64,000 nucleotides of DNA from Holtermannia corniformis (Eukaryota > Basidiomycota > Tremellomycetes > Holtermanniales): contig BCIJ01000008.1 of NCBI GenBank assembly GCA_001599935.1, positions 282,302 to 346,301 on the forward strand, in the 5' to 3' direction. A model generated the notes under the pieces. That model was not told where the DNA came from. It searched no databases and saw only the letters and a list, made by a program, of their open reading frames with translations. A program made the position numbers and the translations under genes. Positions 10,989 through 20,584 of the stretch are shown piece after piece; positions within the stretch are counted from its first letter, which is position 1; each line of letters starts with the position of its first letter.

Positions 10989-11933
10989 TCATTTAGCTTT
11001 GACAGCCGCAGCCGCCGCTTGTGTGTTTTGACCGTGCGCGGCGGCAATCTGGGCCGCGACGGCATCAGGTGTGGCTTCCCACCCGGGTCCAGCCTGTGGC
11101 ATGCTGCCAGTGTTCTTGTCCTTGTCCAGTGCTTCTGTCATGCGGCGGCCAAAGAAGACGCGCTTGAGAGCTTTACCGGCTTCATTGGCTTTCATCTTGA
11201 GAGCCGACGGCTTGGCTTGTGCTGCTGTCTCGTCTGCACCCGTCGCAGGCTGGCCCTCGCCGTCGGCAGACTTGGCTGCCTTCTTCTTCGCCTCTGCCTT
11301 TTCCATTTCCTCCTTCTCCTTGCGAAACCGCTCATCCCACTTTGGCTTCTCCTTCTCTCTCCTCGCCATGGTCTGCTCCTTGGTCTCGCCCTTCATCTTC
11401 TTCTCCTCGGCAGCGTCATACATCTGCTTGACCGTCAACTTTGTAGTCTTGCGTGCCGCCTTTTCCTTTTTCCGTTTCTCATCCCACATCGGCTTCTCCT
11501 TGTCCCTCCGCTTCTTGGTCTGTTCAGGCGTCTCACCGGCCGTCTTGCGCTTTTCACGCGCTTGGTACTCTTCTTCAACGGTCAGCGACTTCTTCTTCCC
11601 ACTGGGATCCGAGTCGCGGCTGGACGGTTTCGGAGGTGGTGCTTTGGCATCGGCCGCGTACGCGGGCTTGAGCAGCTGGCCAAAGATGACGACTAGGAAG
11701 AGGAGGGCGCCGCAAGAGAGCATGGCAAAGGCCGTGACGGTCATGCGGCCGCCGGCGGAATAGGGCAGGATCAACGGCGTTGCGCGAAGGTACGCGAGGT
11801 GACGCGCTTGGGGGCTGGCAAACGTTTGCTGCGCTACGATCATGAGTGTCGAGACCAAATCAGGTTTCTGGCAGTTACCTAGCGGAACAGGTGGCGGTGC
11901 TGGAGGACGGCGATATTCTTCTTGGATGATCAA
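10989..11933 (-). CDS. Single-pass membrane protein with duplicated charged repeat
   Basis: The safest start is the ATG at 11744 (MTVTAFAMLSCGALLFLVV), giving an N-terminal membrane anchor of about 22 residues. An ATG at 11933 is also in frame and spans a likely 45-nt intron at about 11829-11873. After the anchor comes a highly charged region with two copies of a unit of about 43 residues: LTVEEEYQAREKRK...KPMWDEKRKKEK and LTVKQMYDAAEEKK...KPKWDERFRKEK. The C-terminus is Ala/Gln-rich. I do not recognise the family. The gene lies just downstream of another minus-strand membrane gene (12024-12518); an intron could in principle join the two in frame (donor near 12062, acceptor near 12013), so a single longer protein cannot be excluded. 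Confidence 0.6.
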   Translation of the reverse strand: MIIQEEYRRPPAPPPVPLGNCQKPDLVSTLMIVAQQTFASPQARHLAYLRATPLILPYSAGGRMTVTAFAMLSCGALLFLVVIFGQLLKPAYAADAKAPPPKPSSRDSDPSGKKKSLTVEEEYQAREKRKTAGETPEQTKKRRDKEKPMWDEKRKKEKAARKTTKLTVKQMYDAAEEKKMKGETKEQTMARREKEKPKWDERFRKEKEEMEKAEAKKKAAKSADGEGQPATGADETAAQAKPSALKMKANEAGKALKRVFFGRRMTEALDKDKNTGSMPQAGPGWEATPDAVAAQIAAAHGQNTQAAAAAVKAK

Positions 11934-12023
11934 TGGCGGGCGATGTCGCCGTGGCGGTGGTGGCGGCGGTTTCGGTGGGGGACAAAAGGAAGGGAAAAGA
12001 CGGCAGAGCAGCTCTGCACCCGG

Positions 12024-12518
12024 TCAGCGTGCGTTGCGATACTCTACGCACTGACGTCGTTCGGCCTCTTCTTGCTGATTGGCGACTGGCGGCTGCGCTC
12101 GTCGGTGTTGGCCCCAGCCTGGCGCTCCGGTTGAACCTCGCGGCTCTTGGCTATGCCGCTGTTGATAGGGTTGTTCATGTCGACCATAGTAGCCAGGCGG
12201 AACTTGACTTTGCCCATACGGACCGGCCTGTGGCACAGGTCTGACCTTTGCTTGCCCGTCGCCCGCAATCCACCCTCCGATCCCCTTCATCCCGCCCGGT
12301 ACTACAAGACACCCGACGACGACGACGGCCGTGACCGCTATGAACCCACCCGTGGCCCACAGCTGGTCAGTCGAGACTGGCAAGTTGGACGTATCGGGTG
12401 GACGCGCTCCAAAGCCAAACAGCAAGAGCGGGAAGAGCGGGATGCAAAAGAGCCCGAGTAACGCTAGAGTCGAGAGAGAGCCATCAGACGGTGGCTGGAT
12501 CGGTGCCGCTGGGTCCAT
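12024..12518 (-). CDS. Small two-helix membrane protein with Pro/Gln-rich tail
   Basis: 164 residues from ATG 12518. Two hydrophobic segments (LSTLALLGLFCIPLFPLLLF and GGFIAVTAVVVVGCLVVPGG) are separated by a short polar loop containing PPDTSNLPVSTDQLW. A hydrophilic tail rich in G, Y, P and Q follows (PGYYGRHEQPYQQRHSQEP). There is no signal peptide separate from the first helix. Family not recognised. The end is uncertain: splicing at GTCAGT near 12062 would replace the last 9 residues and continue into the 10989-11933 frame. Confidence 0.6.
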   Translation of the reverse strand: MDPAAPIQPPSDGSLSTLALLGLFCIPLFPLLLFGFGARPPDTSNLPVSTDQLWATGGFIAVTAVVVVGCLVVPGGMKGIGGWIAGDGQAKVRPVPQAGPYGQSQVPPGYYGRHEQPYQQRHSQEPRGSTGAPGWGQHRRAQPPVANQQEEAERRQCVEYRNAR

Positions 12519-12982
12519 CTGGGGCGCATCGGTCAGTACGAGACATTGTCAGTAGCTGGTGGGATGTCTAGTCTGCGTCAAAGGAAAGCGTCACATCAAA
12601 GGAGCAGTAGAGCTCGTTCAAGTCGAGCTGTAGCGGCATTCCATCTCGATTCTCATAGTCAGTTCACGATAAATAAACTAGTCGATGACAGACGAACAAA
12701 GTCGAACCCGCTGGTGATCAAGATGTACTGGGGCCGCCCTCACGGACTCACAAGTGGCGCTTATGGTAGGCTCTCCACTCGCGCCGCTATGAAATGCCAA
12801 CTTGCCTATGTACGACGTTATTTGCTCCAAAGCCACGTGGAACCAGTGATCCTTGACGGTCAAACGACTCCAAGCGCCGCCGAAACCGTTTCTTGCGGCC
12901 AAAGCAGGGACCCAGCACTCGGGAACGGTCAGAAGTAAATCGAGAAAGGCTGTAGTACACGATAGGCACGTCTTTACGGGTA
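12519..12982. other. Divergent intergenic region
   Basis: 464 bases between the minus-strand membrane gene (start 12518) and the plus-strand RING gene (start 12983). It should contain both promoters. No coding signal or repeat is seen. Confidence 0.5.
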
Positions 12983-14303
12983 ATGCAACCGTCCAAGTCT
13001 GACCGATCGCAATCCCTTCAGGTCGACATGCCCCCCCTTCGTCAGCAACGCCGCATAGCTCGCCTCCCCTCGTCAACTAGCTCCAGCAGCACCGGCATAC
13101 AAGTCGTTGAGCCCGCTCCTGTGCATGCAGAGAGTTCAAACAGGCGACCAACGCTCGGCGACCTCGAGATCCTGCCTCGCCGCCGGCTCCGGGATGGGAG
13201 CGTGAGCACTACCACGACGACGACGGCCACGTCACGCACCAGCTCGAGTGGAAGCAGACAGCCTCCCACCCTCCTAGGCGTGCGGACGAGGCTGGGAACG
13301 CTACGGCATGACGGTCTGCAGAGGGCACGGAACGGTGTTGCGATCACTTCGCCGCCGGTACCAGTCTCGCGCAGACGCACGAAACCGACGCAGAGCGTGA
13401 TCACGATTTCATCTGATGAGAACGATGATGACGACGGTGGTGGAGAGGAGAACGAGATCGAGTTTGTCAAGGTCGAGGAAGTCGAGAAACCGCAGAACGG
13501 CAGGTTCACCGCAAAGGAAAAGGGCAAGGGTCGTGCTGCCGCGCCATCGACAGCGGTTGCTTCAGTGATGCCAGACTACTTCAAGGATGATGAGGACACT
13601 GCGTTGGGTCACTACTGTGAGTGGTCTTGGCTTTTGGGTGCGGCACATAGACCGTTTCGCGCGACCGGGGTTTCGCATTTTTGACCTCCAGCACATGACT
13701 CCTTCACTTGTCTCATCTGGGCTAGTATGTACTGACACTTACAAACCCTCAGCCTGCCCGATCTGCCTCTCGCGGCCCTTGCAACCGGTCATGACGCCCT
13801 GCGGCCACCTGCTCTGCGGCGCCTGTCTCCATCTCACCTTGCTGACCGCAATCCGGCGCGACCTCCCCGGTACCACACCCGGCACATCATCTGGCGATCC
13901 AACCGAGACGCGCAGGAGAAGACTCGAGATCCGAACGAGCATAGCACAGGAACAAATGCCTCGCTGGCGCGCTCAAGGACGCTACCATCGTGATGCGCCA
14001 GTCAACGAGCTCGCTGGAGTCAAGGGCTTGCAGTGGGTCGGACCCAATGCGCCGTCTAATGTGAATGAGCTTGCACTGCGGATGCTGGAGCCGGTTGAAG
14101 CGTGGGACGACATGGGGCTGATGCGATCGAATGTGGAGGATCAGGGCGGCTGGTTGCTGGAGGGGATGTGTCCGGTGCGTTGGATCGATGAGCTCTCGCA
14201 TGCGGTGCTTATATAGCGATAGGTCTGCCGCAAGCCGATCCCGGGCGGGTTCGGACCGCGGGGCTACGGCGGCGTCATCCACCTCGAGCCACGCATAGCC
14301 TGA
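12983..14303 (+). CDS. RING-finger protein with SUMO-interaction-like motif (possible STUbL)
   Basis: Exon 1 encodes a long disordered region with VITISSDENDDDD, a hydrophobic core followed by acidic residues that matches a SUMO-interacting motif. After an intron (about 13619-13751) comes CPICLSRPLQPVMTPCGHLL then CGAC, giving zinc ligands C1-C2-C3-H4-C5-C6. A second intron (14175-14222) restores CPVCRKPIPGGFG, ligands C7-C8, and the stop at 14301-14303. The RING is thus complete but has about 110 residues between C6 and C7, far more than usual. SIM plus C-terminal RING is the plan of SUMO-targeted ubiquitin ligases (Slx8/RNF4), which ubiquitylate sumoylated nuclear proteins. RING is certain; STUbL role is inference. 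An alternative start is the ATG at 13028. Confidence 0.75.
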
Positions 14304-14665
14304 CATGCATAACCTCACTGTATTCTCCTTTCCGCCCGGCGGCAGCGCACATCCCCCTTTAACCGCGCGATCCTTTGTCATCGACATTGACTGTCGACCT
14401 CGCCCCTTCCTTTCACAACGTCTTGAACAAGATCCCGGCGGTGGGCGGCTAAACCGCCCGACGATCTGTGTGGTTGCCTTGACCGTGTGACCTCATTGTG
14501 CTTCTCGCGCTGGGCTAGGCTTGCTCGTTCTCACGCCGTACTTCTTGCACGCAACTCGCCGAGGGAACACGACTGCAGACACCTACGCACAAACACAGCA
14601 GTTCTTCTGGCTGGAGCAGTCGACATCGCATTTGCCACTGAACCCGCCTGGTCAGACATCTCGAG
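14304..14665. other. Intergenic
   Basis: 362 bases between the RING gene and the Gly/Tyr/Met-rich gene. It contains a GC-rich inverted repeat (GGGCGG...CCGCCC near 14445-14461). No gene is seen. Confidence 0.45.
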
Positions 14666-15026
14666 ATGCTAGGTATCGGAATGAGTCCGTGGATGATGGG
14701 AGGCTACGGGGTGAGTCGCTCTCATCGCCATCTAGTGCAAAGAGCTGATGAGCCGATTTTCGGACACGGTGTAGATGAGCAACCCGTATTACTATGGTGG
14801 GATGGGGATACCGTACGGGATGGGAATGGGCGGCCTTGGTACGTGTGATGCTTCCATACCGTATAATTGAGATGCGCTGACATTGGTAGGCTATGGCATG
14901 GGCGGCTACGGCATGGGCGGCTACGGAATGGGAGGCTACGGAATGGGCATGGGCATGGGCTATCCCTACGGCGCCTACATGTCGTACCCTTACAACTACT
15001 CGGGATACTACGGCTACGGCTTCTAG
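14666..15026 (+). CDS. Small Gly/Tyr/Met-rich repeat protein
   Basis: Three exons join in frame across GT...AG introns at about 14711-14774 and 14839-14889. The product is about 80 residues, of which about 15 are Met and most of the rest Gly and Tyr. The centre is a run of YGMGG units ending YGMGMGMGYPYG, and the C-terminus is SYPYNYSGYYGYGF. There is no signal peptide or membrane helix. Family not recognised. Low-complexity G/Y/M proteins can be condensate-forming or metal-binding. The latter is tempting because the neighbour is a metalloreductase, whose stop (15117) lies 90 bases away in convergent orientation. Clean intron phases support a real gene. Confidence 0.65.
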
Positions 15027-15116
15027 CCTGCAATATCTGCGTCAGATCGAGCGAACTAATTGTATTCATGTATGGCATCTATCAATACACTACGCCGCCT
15101 TATGCTCGGCAGTTTA

Positions 15117-17786
15117 TTACCCAAAGAGATCTACCTCGACCGTTACATCGCCACCCAAGTCGCCGCGCCGGACGCGCTCGGGATCACAGCTGGCATTTGC
15201 AGCGTGTACAACTGGGCCTGTCAGCGAGCCCTCCCAGACTGGCAGAGAAAACTGACCAGAATCCACCATAGCCACCGGTCCACACACCGAGACCAGTACT
15301 TCAGCTTGCGCGTCTGCGACTGCCCGACCGATGATGCCGGGAATATCTGGCCGGCCTTGGGTGACATGCAGCCCGACACTGGCAAGGTTCTGCTCGAGCG
15401 TTGGCAGAGTAGCCGGTGGCTCAGGGTGTGGCCCAGGTGTGTCAAAGCCTGACCCACTTGGTCCGTCTAGGTCGGTCGTGAGTGTGAGATGAAGCGGCAG
15501 CGGTAGGGGCAATGGTCTCGTTGGGGACGTTCCGGCCGATCCGGAAAGAAGTGGGGAAGTCTCACCCGGCTGAAGGTAGGCTTCAGGGAAGGGGTATTCC
15601 GAGGGTGTCTGGGAGGGTGAGCGTGATTGTCGTGATGGCGCCACAGACGCCGTTCGTGAGGAGATTGTGGGCGGCGGTGGACGTGTTGGTTGAGGCGGTG
15701 CCGAGCAGCACAAGTGGATCTGCAGCAACAGAGTCGGTGGCGTCAGCTGCTTGAGCCGCAGCAAATCGATCCAAGAGAAATGGTCTGCCCGACGATGTCA
15801 GCTAAACTTCCCGGGAGCACCAGGGGACTCACGCCGCTCCCGTACCGACCACACGAGCACGACCTTGCGCGTCTTGCCCAGTTTCCGCTTGGCACCGTCG
15901 ACGCGCCATTGGTCGCTTTCCATGACATTCGCAGCCCAAATGATCCCCTCGAGCACGCTCGACATGTACGTGACGCCCGTCCCACCAGCAACGAGCACGA
16001 CGGTGTCAAAGTCACCCGTGTGCGGCGACAGCCCGTAAGCGCCGTCCACAAATAGAGGGATCGTAAAGGGCTGGTCAGGGTCCGCCGCTACGACCTGAGC
16101 ATGCAAGCGTTGAGTCCAGCCTTTGTGGATGCCCACGAGGAGTTCGAGCTTTGGCGTGCGCTCCACTTCGGCGCCGTGCTCGAGACTTTGAAGTTCGACA
16201 GTGTTCGCGATCGAGAATGGGTGCCTTGTGGCCATCAACCTCGCGCCAGGAGAAATCACGGCCACACGTACCACTCGGCCAACCCCTTTGGCTTCTCGCC
16301 AACCCAGATCCACTGTCCCGCTTTCCAGGACAGCTTATTTCCAACGTCGATCCAGATGCGCATGCATCGCTCATCGATGATCTCGACTGTGGCCGGCAAG
16401 CCGTGCTTGAATTTGGTCGCTTTGCGGATGATACCGATGTTGCGAGACAGGCGGTCGATCATGTAGATCAACAGTGCAGTGCAAGGGTACACGGACAGCC
16501 AGGTCCTGTGCAAGATCAGTATCGCAGAGTCGACCAGACATGCCATACTCGCCAGTGGAAGATCGAGCCAATGATGAGGATGATGCTGAAGATGACGTGT
16601 GTGATCATGAAGACCTACGCGAAGTCAGGGTCCACACAGTAGAGATGAGGGTGTGCTACACACCTCGTATGCCCACTTGCGCACGTAGCCGATCGAGAAG
16701 CCACATACACCCACAAAGCCGGAAGCTGAGCAAAGTCAGCGACGTTAACAACTACAGGACGACGTACCACCAAGGACACCCATGACAAAGTATGTTTGAG
16801 TGAATTGCCGCGTGTACACTCCTGTAACTGTGGTCAGCCCGTGCGACACATGGCATCATGGCTTTGAGCGCGTACCAGGGTCAATATTCGTACGGTTGAT
16901 GAGCCATACGGTGAGAAGCAGAGCTGCGGTCCACTCAGCATGTGACATATGGAACATACTCAGACACGCACTGTGCACAAAAGCAAACGACAGCGTACCC
17001 CAACCAACGATACGGTGAAAAAAGTTGATGTCCTTTGCATGGTGAAGCTCCATTACCCCTGTAGGTTACACCGACGTACCGAGAGGGAGATGCCAGTGAG
17101 CCAGCATAGAGGGTTGTTGCGCATACCCAAAAGAAACACAAGACTTATCAACGTCAATACGACGCGGGCTACGCGTGCCGAGCTCACTCACGGAAGGTTT
17201 GCCAAGCTCAAGATTCCCGAGCGATTCCCACTGTTTACATTTCAGCGTCAGCACGAGGAATCGCCAAGCCTGTTTGACAGACAAATAGATAGCCCAGGTG
17301 AAAAAGCTGCCGGAAGGGAGCCTGCCCATCGGTTTGAACAAGTGCATCTAAGGTTGTCAGCACAGACTTGGCCGTGCTGGCAGTCGCACGTACGCAATTG
17401 ACAACAGCACACCACAGCACCCAGGCGACACCGACAGCCAGCTTGCCTCGTGAGCACGACATGTTTCGTTTCCATGCCCAAGTCCACGGCTTCCACACCC
17501 TTCTCGAGTGATCCGATGACGCGAGCTGGGCCGAGCTACCCGGCTTACTCCCGACATCACCCCAGCCGATCTCGAGGGCCACCGTCTTGTCCCAAAACCT
17601 GCGCCATCGGACCCGTTCGCTCTTGTAGATGAGCTTTGCGGTCGTCGGCTGCTTTTCACTCGGTGGCAAGAGCCTGCCAAGCCGATGCAGGATCAGAGGA
17701 ACGACAAGGATGGGGAGGAAGACGGTGTAGACGGTGTTTGCCAGCTCGGTCCCTATCGACGGCGTGTAGAATTGGCGAGCGGGCAT
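15117..17786 (-). CDS. Ferric/cupric reductase-like transmembrane oxidoreductase (FRE family)
   Basis: A multi-exon minus-strand gene from ATG 17786 (MPARQFYTPSIG) to TAA at 15117. Hydrophobic segments include ANTVYTVFLPILVVPLIL, LAVGVAWVLWCAVVNCV and the haem-domain stretch NNPLCWLTGIS, then DINFFHRIVGWG and FAFVHSA with paired histidines. After the membrane domain, GQWIWVGEKPKGLAEW joins HPFSI only when a 47-nt intron is removed, recreating the FAD-binding WHPFSI motif. VVLVAGGTGVTYMSSVLEG is the NADPH-binding glycine motif, and SVCGPVAM plus VHAAN near the end match the family C-terminus. Such enzymes move electrons from NADPH via FAD and two haems to extracellular Fe(III) or Cu(II). A long Pro/Ser-rich insert precedes the CGP motif. 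Confidence 0.88.
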
Positions 17787-18412
17787 GTCGTCGGTGCCAT
17801 TGGACGCAGCTGGCCCGCTCTCTGTCTGGTTGGTGGCCGACAGTGTGGCTTGCAGTGGTGCGATCAGTGCCGTTCAAGGGTGAAAGGTAAGGGCTCGGCC
17901 GAGCCAACTGTAATCAGATAGGGAATTTCTCGGTCGAATTATCCAAAGGCGGTCGGGTCACGCGCGGCTGCGCGGCGCAGATTATGTAGAGTGGCGGGTG
18001 GCGCTTATGTACATAGTATGCTCGAGAACCATGGGAAGGCTCGCGCAGGTGACAGGCCAACTTCAACGGGCTTTCATCCAGGCCATTGTGACGTAGCATC
18101 CTTGATGTGCATTCCAGACTGGGAGAGGACTCCTCATCGTGATCTCGTCGCCGGAGATCAGGGTCCCCTAAAGCGCTCCCCTCCTTTGTGTCTACCCGCA
18201 TTTGCGTATGTAAGCGCATTTGTCGCCTTCTTACTGCTGCTGGTTGTCATATATGGCTTCCTCGACCAGTAAATGACTCGCAAGGCCTGCAATTGTAACG
18301 TCGCTAGAAAGGACAGTGGCAAGGCCTTCTCGTGGGACTTCTGCCTCCGATCCGTCCCCTAGAGGTATAAGAGGGTTCGGTTTCTCGCCGTTGGCTTTCT
18401 GTGCAACTGACA
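17787..18412. other. Divergent intergenic region
   Basis: 626 bases between the ferric reductase start and the first small array gene. The right end holds the TATA-like site at 18366. No further coding signal is seen. Confidence 0.45.
18366..18370 (+). promoter_or_regulatory. TATA-like box of the first small array gene
   Basis: TATAA at 18366-18370, in a TATAAGAGG context, lies 47 bases upstream of the ATG at 18413. This is a plausible core promoter position for a highly or conditionally expressed gene. Confidence 0.4.
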
Positions 18413-18688
18413 ATGAGCGACGTGAGCCTCGCGGATGATTCCAACTTCATTCGTAATGGCCGACTCACCGTCAAGTCTGAGGGGACATACTACACCGTCA
18501 CCCCAATCGAGCTCGACCCAGACGGCCCCAAAGCGCTAGTGGACGTGACACTGACCTTCGGGAAGGGTGACGTCCCACAGTCCGTCCTGGATAAAGCCAG
18601 TAATATCTGGAGTGATCAGTGGAAGTTAAACTATTCGGAAGAGCAAAAGAAGAAGCTTCTTGACACAATCCGTAGCTCTAGGCAGTGA
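18413..18688 (+). CDS. Small array family 1, member 1 (unknown function)
   Basis: Single exon, 91 residues, beginning MSDVSLADDSNFIRNG; an in-frame ATG at 18401 would add four residues. The core NGRLTVKSEGTYYTV aligns with member 3 (RGVLQVEYDGQTYTV) and less closely with member 2 (VVNITLNGKTYTT). A later alpha-helical part (VLDKASNIWSDQWKLN, KKKLLDTIRSS) aligns with member 3's AAAEAWVEYF and LWNTIVQGS. The pattern suggests a small beta-rich N-terminal half followed by two helices. There is no signal peptide, Cys or membrane segment, so it is probably cytosolic. No known family is recognised. It is the first of three same-strand genes. Confidence 0.65.
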   Translation: MSDVSLADDSNFIRNGRLTVKSEGTYYTVTPIELDPDGPKALVDVTLTFGKGDVPQSVLDKASNIWSDQWKLNYSEEQKKKLLDTIRSSRQ

Positions 18689-19246
18689 AAGGTAGCGCTT
18701 TGCAAAGGTTCTTCTAGCGCGATGCAGCTGCGGATCCCTGACAAATTCGTGGTATGTGCGTATCTAGTCAACCGCTGAACTGGGCCTTCACCCGACTTTT
18801 GGCCAGCGCAGCTCGCACCTAGTGATGCACGATTCATATTCCGCTTGATAGAAACGCCGCCGCTCATTGCCACTTCCAGCGCACTCTCTCCTGCAGCGCC
18901 CGAGAAACATTCGCCACCTCGCCATCCTGACCGACAAAAGTATGCGCAGAGTGTGCGATGACGAACAAGCCCTACGAGCACTTCCAAACGCCACGATGGA
19001 AGAGACGAGTCGAATGGTCACTCAAGTAGAGTAGATAGCGTTCAAAGGAGGCGGTGCCTTCTCTTCGACCGGTGGCGAGAGCAGCATACATGCGCTTCAA
19101 GGATGAGGAAGTCAGTTCTTCCTGTTGAACCCTGGGGGTTAGGCGTTCGAGCGGAGTATGGGCGAGCTGGGGGTTAGCACCTCCTTCTCGGCCGGCGCAG
19201 TAGTCTAGTGATGCATTCGAGTTCCCTCTTTGCCGATACTTCCAAC
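18689..19246. other. Intergenic within small-gene array 1
   Basis: 558 bases between members 1 and 2. I looked for another copy of the xVxxxGxTYT motif on both strands and saw none. Confidence 0.4.
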
Positions 19247-19594
19247 ATGACCACACTACCCAACACGGACTACGACAACCTCGATCACACCGCCAAAGAG
19301 CGCCTGTTGAACACGGCAGTGGTCAATATTACGCTCAATGGAAAGACATATACGACCGCTCTCTGGAGGGACTTGCCCGGCACGAAGGCGGAGGCCTTTC
19401 ACCTTCAAGTGACCGGGCCGGATTATAAGCAACAAGTGGACCGCGCAACGGTCAAAGAAGTCACAACGCAGTACTACAATATAATCAAGAGCTGCTCGTC
19501 AGATGAATCTGCTAGATGGCGCGCGACCAGAGACGGGCTGAAGATGCCCCCTGAGATAACGGAGCTCCTAGACCGCCACAACCGTCAGAACTAG
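19247..19594 (+). CDS. Small array family 1, member 2 (unknown function)
   Basis: Single exon, 115 residues from ATG 19247 (MTTLPNTDYDNLDHT). An upstream in-frame ATG at 19208 would add 13 residues. The core VVNITLNGKTYTTALWRDLP corresponds to members 1 and 3, followed by FHLQVTGPDYKQQV and the helix VKEVTTQYYNIIKS. It ends with ESARWRATRDGLK, which echoes member 3's SASARWRALPNW. It is the most divergent of the three. No signal peptide or cysteine-rich region; function unknown. Confidence 0.6.
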   Translation: MTTLPNTDYDNLDHTAKERLLNTAVVNITLNGKTYTTALWRDLPGTKAEAFHLQVTGPDYKQQVDRATVKEVTTQYYNIIKSCSSDESARWRATRDGLKMPPEITELLDRHNRQN

Positions 19595-20266
19595 TGAGTA
19601 AAGGCTCCCGCATGGCAGCCGTCGCCACGAAGGAGTTACCGTATCGCTTGGAGTTTATGCCAATATCTGTGCACATGGCACTTTTTGACGCATGTACTGA
19701 TTCTGAAGGCCTGCTGAGCGAGTAAAGCTGCCTTCGAGTTCTACGATTGGAGGACAAGTAGTATTATCCACGCTTGTCTGATGCGTTTGTAGGACTCATC
19801 GCTCATTGCCTGCTACTGACGCATTTGGAAAATGGCCCACGCTTGCGCATTCATTTCAACTTCCTGCCAGGTGCCATTGTCCTTTTCACAAGTGTAGCTG
19901 CATGGCTGAGATCCATATGATCAGCCAGGCATGACTGGATCCGAGTTGAGCGACACAGCAACGCATGTCGATCAACTGATAAGCCGAGAAGGATGACGGA
20001 GGCGTAGACGACACAGTCAGGAGCCATCTCCAACGGGAGTGTAGCGGCCAACATGCAGAAGGCGAGCGTGATTCAGGCGCACACCCGAATCACACTCAAC
20101 CGCAATCGGTAGACAGCGGCTATAGTTGAGTGTTCCGTTGTCCGGTCTGACCGTCAAGAAGGTATCCCAACTCCCGGTCCTTCTCCTTGACTTTCTCAAG
20201 CGGGTCGCGAAGGCCAAGGCACCCGTATATCAGCCCGCTGCCGGGCAAGAGCAGCGCCATCACAGC
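19595..20266. other. Intergenic within small-gene array 1
   Basis: 672 bases between members 2 and 3. Open frames here are short and lack the family motif. A TATAT-like sequence near 20224 lies about 43 bases before the next ATG. Confidence 0.4.
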
Positions 20267-20584
20267 ATGAGTGCTACAGTCACTGACGAGCGCTATTTCG
20301 TCCGGAGGGGTGTCCTGCAAGTCGAATACGACGGGCAAACGTACACCGTGGTCGTGTCGGCCGCCAAATTCGAGCAAGGCACAGCTCAAGTCCAGTTGAA
20401 GGTCGGTCCCGTAGCCGGGGGCACCGCACCGAGCTCGAGTGTGATCACGGCCGCGGCTGAAGCTTGGGTCGAATACTTTGGTGAATGTACCGATGCTGAT
20501 CGTACCGACTTGTGGAATACGATCGTGCAGGGGTCGACGCCGTCAGCGAGTGCGAGGTGGAGAGCTCTACCGAATTGGACGTGA
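20267..20584 (+). CDS. Small array family 1, member 3 (unknown function)
   Basis: Single exon, 105 residues from ATG 20267 (MSATVTDERYFVRRG). An in-frame ATG at 20126 would add 47 residues without family similarity, so the later start is preferred. It shares with member 1 the sequence F(I/V)R(N/R)G(x)L(x)V(x)2(D/E)G(x)2YTV, a Gly/Pro linker, a helix with a conserved Trp (AAAEAWVEYF), a Cys-Thr-Asp turn and LWNTIVQG. The C-terminal ARWRALPNW resembles member 2. Function unknown. Confidence 0.65.
   Translation: MSATVTDERYFVRRGVLQVEYDGQTYTVVVSAAKFEQGTAQVQLKVGPVAGGTAPSSSVITAAAEAWVEYFGECTDADRTDLWNTIVQGSTPSASARWRALPNWT

Noticed and set aside
14440..14465. GC-rich inverted repeat GGGCGG...CCGCCC
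   Set aside because: A short stem in GC-rich intergenic DNA; a bacterial-type terminator makes no sense in this genome.
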